From positions 1-46,140 of the IMG/VR virus record IMGVR_UViG_3300020020_000008: a stretch of DNA of 46,140 nt. One strand, given 5' to 3'. Below are positions 40,525-46,140 of the stretch, piece after piece. Under the pieces are notes generated by a model. That model saw nothing but the letters and a program-made list of their open reading frames with translations, made no database searches and was not told where the DNA came from. The position numbers and the translations under genes were made by a program. Source of the DNA: a virus. How positions within the stretch are numbered: position 1 is the first letter of the stretch; every line of letters starts with the position of its first letter.

Positions 40525-40540
40525 GTCAAGTACAAGATGT
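40525..40540 (-). promoter_or_regulatory. Minus-strand copy of the ATCTTG-n-TTGAC motif
   Basis: Reads ACATCTTGTACTTGAC on the minus strand, matching three plus-strand copies at 40567-40668 and one at 42830. Its TTGACA is followed after 17 bases by the poor -10 candidate CATACA. It overlaps a TGTAGCG/CGCTACA hairpin at 40538-40555. Confidence 0.5.
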
Positions 40541-40555
40541 AGCGTAGTCGCTACA
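40538..40555. repeat. Seven-base hairpin with TAGT loop
   Basis: TGTAGCG (40538-40544) and CGCTACA (40549-40555) around TAGT. Located between the minus- and plus-strand copies of the repeated promoter-like motif. Confidence 0.5.
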
Positions 40556-40566
40556 CTCCTACCCCC

Positions 40567-40668
40567 ATATCTTGTGGCTTGACTTTATGCGCGACATGTG
40601 AACGAAGCCTAGCCTTCCTATATCTTGGGGCTTGACATCCGACACTGTCCCACATCTTGGGGCTTGAC
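40567..40668 (+). promoter_or_regulatory. Three plus-strand copies of A[TC]ATCTTGKGGCTTGAC
   Basis: Copies at 40567-40583, 40620-40636 and 40652-40668, each ending in a -35-like TTGAC. The third is followed after 18 bases by TAGGAC, a fair -10 for high-GC hosts; the others lack a good -10. They precede the gene at 40952 and probably drive or regulate early transcription. Confidence 0.55.
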
Positions 40669-40951
40669 TCGGGCGGCTCGCATGGACTAGGACCGGCGCA
40701 CTATGCATAGCGGCCGACTCTGTCGCCTCACTTTTTTTCGGCCGACCTGCATTTTGTTGTTGCACGGCCCCCCGGTCGTGATACTCTAGACAAGTCGATT
40801 CTGAGTAACGCGCTGGACGGCCGAACGGCCAGACAGACCGCCCGAAAGGATAGACAAAGATTCAGACAGTCGGCACCGGGTCGATAGTCTGGCAGAGCGG
40901 GTAAGACTGACCTGACAGAACTCAGGACGCAAGACATAGGACACTGACACA

Positions 40952-41362
40952 ATGGAAAACACTGTCGAAACCGTCAAGCCGAGCATGACGACCAAGTCGG
41001 AGACTTCGTCATTCTCCACATTCTACGGCACGAAGCTTCCCGCTGCCGTTTCCTTCGATTACACTTGGACTGAGTATCCCGATACGGATGCGATGGTCGC
41101 GGCCAAGGCGGAACTGACTCTGGAAGAGCAGTTGAAAGTCGTCAACACTGACCGACAGATTGCTGCACGTGCGGCTGCTCTGACCATCGCTCAGAAGAAC
41201 GCGGGCCTCGTCAAGCCTACCGCCGAGAACAATGACCAGGTCAGACTGAAGGAACTCTACAAGAACCTTCAGACTGCCAAGGTGAACGGCGTTCGCAAGT
41301 ATACTGACGCAGAGGCGCGCGAAGTTGCCTCGACGGTCAGCGGCGTTGCGTGGGTGGACTAG
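40952..41362 (+). CDS. Conserved small phage protein, likely highly expressed (136 aa)
   Basis: ATG with AGGA nine bases upstream. Coding sequence is noticeably GC-richer with more C-ending codons than most of the genome. Helical, with a charged Lys/Glu/Ala pattern (LTLEEQLKVVNTDRQIAARAAALTIAQKNAGL). It sits alone between the repeated promoter-like motifs and a strong terminator. Similar proteins of unknown role occur in other phages (recollection). Likely an abundant early protein. Confidence 0.8.
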   Translation: MENTVETVKPSMTTKSETSSFSTFYGTKLPAAVSFDYTWTEYPDTDAMVAAKAELTLEEQLKVVNTDRQIAARAAALTIAQKNAGLVKPTAENNDQVRLKELYKNLQTAKVNGVRKYTDAEAREVASTVSGVAWVD

Positions 41363-41433
41363 CAGACAGACTCAGGGGATGGGACTGCAAACCATCCCCG
41401 ACTGACCTACCTCGACAATCTACCGTCCGACCT

Positions 41434-41474
41434 GGGTCGGCTCTATCCTTCGGGATAGGGTCGGCCCTTTTTTT
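41434..41474 (+). terminator. Strong rho-independent terminator with UUCG tetraloop
   Basis: A stem of about 15 pairs (some G-U) closes on CTATCC-TTCG-GGATAG and is followed by seven T's. It ends the single-gene transcript of 40952-41362. Confidence 0.95.
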
Positions 41475-41580
41475 GTGCCCAAAAAATAGAGGTCCAGCCA
41501 GGTCAGCCAGAGGTCTAACCTGTGCAGACCTACCGACTTCGCAGCTAAAGCTGCTGCCGAATTATCCTGTGCAGATATTG

Positions 41581-41618
41581 AATAACTCTAGAAAATATAA
41601 TTAGAGAATATAGTTATT
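41581..41618. repeat. AT-rich palindromic element with AATAACTCTAG
   Basis: AATAACT (41581-41587) pairs with AGTTATT (41612-41618), and CTCTA with TAGAG inside. AATAACTCTAG returns twice at 42899-42922, and TAGAGAATA also occurs in both places. Could be an unwinding element or regulator site. Confidence 0.55.
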
Positions 41619-41700
41619 TGCTAGACATAGTAGGGGGAGAGAGGGACAGTCAGTCTATGAGAGTCAATAGGCCAATCTGGGTGTCCACTCCAGATGACAT

Positions 41701-41797
41701 GTCCCCAAACCAATACACCTATCAATAATTCTATCTTCTATCTTCTTATCATTTTTTTTTTTTAAGAGATGGAAAATAGGTGTAGTGTTTTGGGGAC
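41701..41797. repeat. 22-bp inverted repeat flanking a T12 tract
   Basis: GTCCCCAAACCAATACACCTAT (split here as GTCCCCAAAC + CAATACACCTAT, 41701-41722) is matched at 20 of 22 positions by the inverted arm 41776-41797. The 53-nt loop is pyrimidine-rich and includes twelve T's (41752-41763). It ends six bases before the -35 of the 41804 promoter. Confidence 0.75.
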
Positions 41798-41803
41798 GGT
41801 CGC

Positions 41804-41832
41804 TTGACAGACGAGCCGGATTGTGGTAGAAT
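41804..41832 (+). promoter_or_regulatory. Near-consensus sigma70 promoter
   Basis: TTGACA (41804-41809), a 17-base spacer, then TAGAAT (41827-41832). The next gene starts at 41914, giving a leader of about 75 bases. This is the best promoter in the window and probably drives the early operon into the SprT-SNF2 gene and beyond. Confidence 0.85.
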
Positions 41833-41913
41833 CCTCTCGCGGACGGACTGTCGCTCGCTCCCTCCCCCTGACCTAACGGCAACGAGGATGCCCAAACAAT
41901 ATAGGAGATAGAC

Positions 41914-42321
41914 ATGGCACGAATCACTAATGCTCTGAGGCACGTACACAAATACTTTCGAATGCCGGAGACGGGATTATGGTATTGTGCAGGTATGGAC
42001 GGATGTACACACTACATGCCGAAGAATATGCCGCCGCCTGCGGGTCGGATGTCAGTATGTTGGGGTCCAAATAACTGTAGTAAACAGTTTATGTTGACTC
42101 CATACAATATGCGTAACGATAAGCCGATGTGTGATAAGTGTGAGGAGATTATGGAAGTCATTAACGAGAGTAATGATGACTTCTTCTCTCCGTCGCGCGT
42201 CAGTTCAATCAAGTCAAATCCAATCAAGTCCTCTAGTCAGGTTCAATCAACTGAGTCAGAACATATGAGTGATTGCGCATCATGGCTCGGATTGGATTGT
42301 GATTGCAGGGAACTGCGATGA
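41914..42321 (+). CDS. Zinc-finger early protein (135 aa)
   Basis: ATG with AGGAGA six bases upstream, first gene after the strong promoter. Eight or more cysteines: W-Y-C ... G-C, then V-C-W ... N-C, and C-D-K-C, suggesting one or two zinc sites in residues 20-80. The C-terminal third is Ser/Glu-rich, ending in three cysteines. It probably binds nucleic acid. Unknown family, though similar cysteine patterns recur in phages. Confidence 0.75.
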   Translation: MARITNALRHVHKYFRMPETGLWYCAGMDGCTHYMPKNMPPPAGRMSVCWGPNNCSKQFMLTPYNMRNDKPMCDKCEEIMEVINESNDDFFSPSRVSSIKSNPIKSSSQVQSTESEHMSDCASWLGLDCDCRELR

Positions 42322-42740
42322 ATCCCACAATTGACACTGAAGTAGCGTGGTGTGCTGGATTCTTTGATGGTGAAGGTCACGTATCCTATCATCGTAGTTA
42401 TCCAAGTGAAACTAGTGGTAGAGTATCTCCACAACTTTACGCAAATGTACCTCAAGCTTCAGATAATATCGAGGTTTTAGTATTTTTCCAATCAGTTGTT
42501 GGATTGGGTAAGATTCTTGGACCTTATAAGATGCCAAATAGTAATAGAACTCAACACAAATTACAATTTGGAATAAAAGAAGTTGAACCATTATTTCTCA
42601 TCCTCAGACCATATCTAAGAGCTGAGAAAACAACAGATTTTCAGAATGCTCTCCTGGGATATTGGACACATGATTCAAATCCAACACCAGAAGATTGGGA
42701 AAGAGCTGTGAAAAGAGATATGAAAAAGATGTCGAAATAA
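42318..42740 (+). CDS. LAGLIDADG-type homing endonuclease (140 aa)
   Basis: W-C-A-G-F-F-D-G-E-G-H-V (residues 11-22) is the LAGLIDADG helix with its catalytic acid, followed by strand patterns typical of a single-motif enzyme that acts as a dimer. ATG 42318 overlaps the preceding stop as ATGA. The coding sequence is clearly more AT-rich than its neighbours, so it is probably a recently acquired free-standing mobile gene. Confidence 0.9.
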   Translation: MNPTIDTEVAWCAGFFDGEGHVSYHRSYPSETSGRVSPQLYANVPQASDNIEVLVFFQSVVGLGKILGPYKMPNSNRTQHKLQFGIKEVEPLFLILRPYLRAEKTTDFQNALLGYWTHDSNPTPEDWERAVKRDMKKMSK

Positions 42741-42948
42741 ACATAGTCGGTCCGGGTCGGTTTCGGGTCGGTCGGTGGGTCGCCTGCCCAAACCACAAGG
42801 GGTGGTGGTCCCGCCGACCCGGCTCCGGCACATCTTGTGGTTGACTCGCCTCCCCCGGTCTGTCATGCTCACCAGTGGCGGCCCAACACTTGCCGCCGAA
42901 TAACTCTAGCAAATAACTCTAGAGAATACTCAGTTCCGAGAGGACAGT
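42741..42948. other. GC-rich intergenic region with hairpin and repeats
   Basis: CCGGGTCGG (42752-42760) pairs with CCGACCCGG (42814-42822), with a nested ACCAC/GTGGT stem (42792-42796/42802-42806). Several GGTCGG repeats lie inside. The motif ACATCTTGTGGTTGAC (42830-42845) follows, with CATGCT 18 bases after its TTGAC, a weak promoter candidate. Then two AATAACTCTAG copies (42899-42909, 42912-42922). Confidence 0.6.
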
Positions 42949-43194
42949 ATGCCCACTGACAGATTTATTCCCACCACGCAGGTAGAGTATCACGAAGAGG
43001 TACTCTACTATCTCGAATACCTCGGTTATCCAGACATTGTACTAGGTTTTGAACCTATCGATGTCGCACGTTCCATCGCATCAGTAGTTAATATCTTCCG
43101 CAATGAAGATGTCAGTGTGCGATTCGTCGCGCTTCTAATCTTCGGCATGACTATGAATACTCAAGTCATGAATCCCTCGGTCACTCGTCACTGA
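42949..43194 (+). CDS. Hypothetical 81-aa protein
   Basis: ATG preceded by TTCCGAGAGGACAGT, one of three similar ribosome-site leaders in this operon. Helical, with a hydrophobic C-terminal half (SVVNIFRNEDVSVRFVALLIFGMTMN) but no clear membrane helix of full length. No family recognised. Confidence 0.65.
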   Translation: MPTDRFIPTTQVEYHEEVLYYLEYLGYPDIVLGFEPIDVARSIASVVNIFRNEDVSVRFVALLIFGMTMNTQVMNPSVTRH

Positions 43195-43226
43195 AATTAG
43201 TCAAACAGTTCCGAAAGGACTATCCA

Positions 43227-43433
43227 ATGAAGCGATTCTTTTGTACGACGTGTAAGAAAGTCCGCAGAGTCAGGAGACTGCCTCTCGTAGTGAATTCAGA
43301 TAACGTAGTGGACCGGACTGGAGTATGCGATTGGCATATCTCTGGTAGAGTTCACCCAATTCGCACTCGTCCAGTCTTTTCCAAGAAAGTCGAATCAGTC
43401 AAGTCTGTCTCCTCATCGAAGGGAAGAAAGTAA
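43227..43433 (+). CDS. Basic zinc-binding miniprotein (68 aa)
   Basis: C-T-T-C-K-K near the start plus a later C-D-W-H give a likely CxxC...CxxH zinc site. Very basic, with a Lys/Ser tail. Leader TTCCGAAAGGACTAT. ATG overlap with the next gene (TAATG). Nucleic-acid binding is likely. Confidence 0.65.
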   Translation: MKRFFCTTCKKVRRVRRLPLVVNSDNVVDRTGVCDWHISGRVHPIRTRPVFSKKVESVKSVSSSKGRK

Positions 43434-44104
43434 TGGCTATCACTAAACGCATCATCGGATTCGGTGAGTGCGACTGTTGCACTAAAGTAGAAGTAAATCT
43501 GTATGCTGGCGAAGCGGGTATGAGTCAGTGTGAGGAATGTCTCGCGCTAGACTTATCGACTAAGTCCACCAAAGTGATTGAGATGTCACGTAAAGTGGAT
43601 ACACTCATCGAACTGAAGCAGGACGTATTCCTGGCCGGAACTGTTTCATTCGCCGAATTGCAGTCTGCGATTCAGAATGATTCGACGATTCCTGACGGAC
43701 GGAAGAATTACGCTATCGTAGAAGAGTGCGATAGCCGACTGAAGATTCTGCAGAAGGCAATATTCGATGACGAGGCCGCACTTGTCGCGAAAAAGAATGC
43801 ATATCAGGCTCTACGCGTGAATGCACAGAATGTCGCGGCGCGTCTGACAGAATCGGAACGTGCGAAATACAAGCAATTCGACGTGAGCTATAAGCCTAAC
43901 GCGCCCACGAAGAAAGAGAAGTCGATTAGTCCAGTCTCACAGTCGAAGCCGAAGTACAACAAGACTGAACTAGTGAACGCATCGAAGAAGTATGGTATCG
44001 ACATGCGGCAGATTCAGTTCCTAGCAGCGAAGAAGAATCTGACGGCAGATGCGGCTGCTAGACAGATTGCCGAACTGATGGGCACTCTTCAGCCGGGCAT
44101 GTAA
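43433..44104 (+). CDS. Zinc-finger/coiled-coil protein (223 aa)
   Basis: N-terminal C-D-C-C ... C-E-E-C (residues 13-36) forms a zinc finger. A long helical middle (about 45-150) suggests a coiled coil, followed by a Lys/Ser-rich linker and a C-terminal helical domain (TELVNASKKYGIDMRQIQFLAAKKNLTADAAARQI, shown here as one helix pair in prose only) that may bind DNA. It lies directly before the SprT-SNF2 gene and could be a partner of it. Confidence 0.65.
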   Translation: MAITKRIIGFGECDCCTKVEVNLYAGEAGMSQCEECLALDLSTKSTKVIEMSRKVDTLIELKQDVFLAGTVSFAELQSAIQNDSTIPDGRKNYAIVEECDSRLKILQKAIFDDEAALVAKKNAYQALRVNAQNVAARLTESERAKYKQFDVSYKPNAPTKKEKSISPVSQSKPKYNKTELVNASKKYGIDMRQIQFLAAKKNLTADAAARQIAELMGTLQPGM

Positions 44105-44147
44105 TAGTAACAGAGTAATTGATACGCATCCGCAAGGACTATCACAC

Positions 44148-46140
44148 ATGACTAGACAACAAGCAACACAAAGACTTAGGGAAGAGCTAATTAGGCATGG
44201 ACTGGCAGACTGGTCAGTCAGACTGAATCAGAATGCAGACTCTAGATTCCTAGGACTCTGCAGCTATAAAGACAAGTGTATCATCTTGTCTGCCCACCAC
44301 ATCGACATCCATCCTGACCCGGATGTTATCAATACAATCAAGCACGAAGTTGCCCATGCACTCTGTCCAGGTCATGGACATAATGACACGTGGGCCGCTA
44401 AGGCTAGAGAGATTGGATGTGATAACACTCTGCCCTGCTCGAATCTGTCACTATCACCTGAAGTCATCGATGCGATTAGGTCAGGTGCGACGGTAGAGGT
44501 GACATTCGAGGAACATATCATTCGCACTCCGAAATACAATATCACACGACTTCAGGACAAATGTCCTACGTGTGGTAAAGTCGCCGTCATGAAGTCTGAA
44601 AAGACTATCGTCATGTCAGGCGATACGACTCCCAACATGAGATTCACCACATTGGAATGTGGTCATGTCATTCTCAAGAATATTCCTAAAGGAACTCCAT
44701 TCCATAAGTTCCAGTTCGGTGGGTCAGAGACATGTGAACACAAGTGGGAAAAGAATACTTGTGTACTCTGTAACCGAAAGAGACCCTATGACTTTCAGTT
44801 AAAGGGAATGGAATTCATCGAGGCAGGTCTGGCGGTCAATCATGGCGCGGCATGCTTCGATGACATGGGATTAGGTAAGACAATTCAGGCCGGCGCAGTG
44901 GTGTATTTCCATCCCGAATACTGGCCTGTTCTCTGGATTGTCAAGTCAGCTCTGAAATATCAGACGGCGCACTTCATTATGAATTGGATGTGCCACGGTC
45001 TAGAGACGACACACATTCCACAGATAATCAATTCGTCGAAAGATTATCTGATGCCGGGCGTCAATCACTACATCATCGGATACGATATGTTGGTGCCTAA
45101 GACGCGGACTCTCAAGAACGGCACGATTGTCAACTCAGGATTCAATATCGAGCAATTCAATCGGGTCGGCATCAAGTGTGTGATTCTAGACGAATGTCAA
45201 CAGATTAAGAATGTTGACTCCACACGCACTCAGATGGTACGTAAGGTAGTTAAGGGTAGGAAAGTAATTCCACTCAGTGGGACGCCGTGGAATAACAGAG
45301 GCAGTGAACTATTTCCGGTGTTCAATATGATGGACCCGACTAAGTTCCACTCTGAAGAAGCGTTCAAGCGACAGTGGGTGGATTATTACTTTCAAGGTGC
45401 ATTCCGTAAAGAAGGTGGAATTAGACGTATTCCACAATTCAAAGAATACACGAAAGACTTGTGTATCCGTCGTGAGCGCACGGAAGTATTGCCAGAGTTG
45501 CCACTCGTCAACAGGACGAAGTTGAATGTCGTGATGAGTCCGCAGGATGAGACATCATACGATGAGGCAGTAGACGAATTCGTTAAGTGGTATGAGGCAC
45601 AGGCCGCAGACATGGGCGGTATGGCTATCATCGCTGCTATGGCAAAGATGCGTCACCTCGTCGCACTCGCAAAGATTCCAACTACATTGGACTACGTCGA
45701 GGATTTCGTAGACGGCACGGATAGGAAACTCTGCGTATTCGCCCATCATAAGGATGTTCAGGACATTCTATACGAAGAGATTAAGGCCAAATACGGCAAA
45801 GAGATTCCAGTCCTGCAGTTCGTCGCGGGTGGAGATGTATTCCAGACACAGGAGAAATTCAATTCAGCTCCTCGTGCGATACTCGTAGCCAGTCAGTTAG
45901 CGGCAGGCGAGGGACTCAATCTACAGACGTGTTGTGATTGCCTGATGCATGAAAGACAATGGAATCCAGGCAAAGAGGAACAGTGCGAGGGACGATTCAT
46001 CCGCATCGGTTCTGTCGCTACTTCAGTCTCTGCAGTCTACGCACATCTAGAGGGTCTGACGACTACGGACCCACAACTAGACGCTATCATCGAACGGAAA
46101 CGGATTCAGTTCCATTCGCTACACAACAAGGGTGAGGCTA
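44148..46140 (+). CDS. SprT-like protease fused to SNF2-family helicase (690 aa over the junction)
   Basis: ATG with CCGCAAGGAC upstream. Residues 1-110 carry H66-E-V-A-H70 and G-H-G-H-N-D (75-80), the zinc site of SprT/Spartan-type proteases. Two zinc-finger-like cysteine groups follow (CPTCG near 139-143, and CEHKW/CVLC before the helicase). The SNF2 core has motif I DDMGLGKT (238-245), motif II DECQ (348-351), motif III SGTPWNN from 377, motif V with GEGLNLQ, and motif VI HERQWNP...FIRIG (601-622). The gene continues across the circle to 207. A role in clearing DNA-protein crosslinks or host proteins from phage DNA is inferred. Confidence 0.88.
   Translation, partial: MTRQQATQRLREELIRHGLADWSVRLNQNADSRFLGLCSYKDKCIILSAHHIDIHPDPDVINTIKHEVAHALCPGHGHNDTWAAKAREIGCDNTLPCSNLSLSPEVIDAIRSGATVEVTFEEHIIRTPKYNITRLQDKCPTCGKVAVMKSEKTIVMSGDTTPNMRFTTLECGHVILKNIPKGTPFHKFQFGGSETCEHKWEKNTCVLCNRKRPYDFQLKGMEFIEAGLAVNHGAACFDDMGLGKTIQAGAVVYFHPEYWPVLWIVKSALKYQTAHFIMNWMCHGLETTHIPQIINSSKDYLMPGVNHYIIGYDMLVPKTRTLKNGTIVNSGFNIEQFNRVGIKCVILDECQQIKNVDSTRTQMVRKVVKGRKVIPLSGTPWNNRGSELFPVFNMMDPTKFHSEEAFKRQWVDYYFQGAFRKEGGIRRIPQFKEYTKDLCIRRERTEVLPELPLVNRTKLNVVMSPQDETSYDEAVDEFVKWYEAQAADMGGMAIIAAMAKMRHLVALAKIPTTLDYVEDFVDGTDRKLCVFAHHKDVQDILYEEIKAKYGKEIPVLQFVAGGDVFQTQEKFNSAPRAILVASQLAAGEGLNLQTCCDCLMHERQWNPGKEEQCEGRFIRIGSVATSVSAVYAHLEGLTTTDPQLDAIIERKRIQFHSLHNKGEA
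46014..46140. repeat. Right copy of 127-bp terminal direct repeat
   Basis: Identical to bases 1-127. The non-redundant genome is 46,013 bp. The repeat lies inside a coding region (C-terminal part of the SprT-SNF2 protein), an unusual place for a genuine packaging terminus. Confidence 0.95.

Larger units (their letters stand above)
40162..40951. other. Divergent control region, 790 bp without a gene
   Basis: Separates the leftward virion arm from the rightward early arm. The left half is AT-rich and holds a minus-strand promoter, paired repeats and palindromes. The right half is GC-rich and has several TTGAC-containing repeats. Frames open here on the minus strand (e.g. 40559-40765, 40728-40952) have no credible start or composition and are not counted as genes. 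Confidence 0.8.
41475..41913. other. Candidate origin/control region, 439 bp without a gene
   Basis: Contains in order three AGGTC repeats (41490-41494, 41500-41504, 41511-41515) with an inverted GACCT at 41527-41531, two copies of CCTGTGCAGA, and GCAGC-TAAA-GCTGC. An AT-rich palindromic stretch at 41581-41618 comes next, then a long inverted repeat with a T12 tract and the promoter at 41804. Iteron-like spacing followed by an AT-rich stretch resembles an origin; this is inference. Confidence 0.5.

Noticed and set aside
40559-40952. Minus-strand reading frames of 68-77 codons in the control region
   Set aside because: They lack ribosome sites, are cysteine-, serine- and arginine-rich as expected from random GC-rich sequence, and overlap the repeated promoter-like motif.
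41350-41604. Reading frame of 84 codons after 41350
   Set aside because: It overlaps the end of the upstream gene and runs straight through the strong terminator; no start signal.
1-46140. Physical direct terminal repeats of a linear genome
   Set aside because: The repeat is exactly 127 bp, a usual assembler k-mer, and lies within a continuous gene, so an assembly overlap of a circular contig is the simpler reading.

Overview
The window looks like one complete genome of a virulent tailed phage (Caudoviricetes) of podovirus type. The first 127 bases are repeated exactly at the end (46014-46140), so the sequence closes into a circle of 46,013 bp. One gene, a SprT-SNF2 helicase, runs across the junction. 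There is a large terminase, portal, scaffold, capsid, adaptor and nozzle-like protein and a set of glycine-rich internal virion proteins, but no tape-measure protein and no tail sheath. That set fits a short-tailed particle. No integrase, phage repressor or phage RNA polymerase was recognised, so a lytic life cycle on host RNA polymerase is inferred. The host cannot be named. Sigma70-like promoters and Shine-Dalgarno starts show that it is bacterial.

Layout. 1-11442 (+) is the early and replication arm. It begins with small unknown proteins and a tRNA locus in which an intact tRNA(UAA) lies inside an HNH nuclease reading frame, which itself interrupts a second tRNA. It continues with a DUF2325-like protein, a Fe-S PD-(D/E)XK nuclease, a RecA-like ATPase, an SSB-like protein, an extremely acidic protein, two cold-shock proteins, several zinc-finger miniproteins, a uracil-DNA-glycosylase/exonuclease/family A DNA polymerase fusion, a DUF3987 helicase-like ATPase and a MazZ-like (DUF5664) nucleotide pyrophosphohydrolase. 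11444-40161 (-) is the virion arm. Transcribed from about 40.25 kb leftwards it runs: small terminase, decoration and low-complexity proteins, large terminase, holin-like protein, Endo VII nuclease, portal, scaffold, capsid, adaptor, nozzle, fibres, then three large internal proteins. The last of these is a 1786-residue protein carrying a GHKL ATPase and an HExxH peptidase motif. 40162-40951 is a divergent control region. 40952-44104 (+) holds further early genes, a candidate replication origin near 41.5-41.8 kb, a strong promoter and terminator, and a LAGLIDADG homing nuclease. The arm ends with the SprT-SNF2 gene that re-enters the window at position 1.

How the parts work together (inference). 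Transcription diverges from the 40.2-41.8 kb control block. The two arms converge at 11442/11444 with one base between the stop codons. The replication genes form a nearly self-sufficient set: polymerase, helicase-like ATPase, recombination ATPase, ssDNA-binding-like protein and nuclease. Uracil removal and nucleotide-pool cleansing functions are added to it, and the SprT-SNF2 protein could clear proteins from DNA. The internal virion proteins are probably ejected with the genome, so the GHKL/HExxH protein could act in the host at the very start of infection. A holin-like protein is present but no classical endolysin could be recognised.
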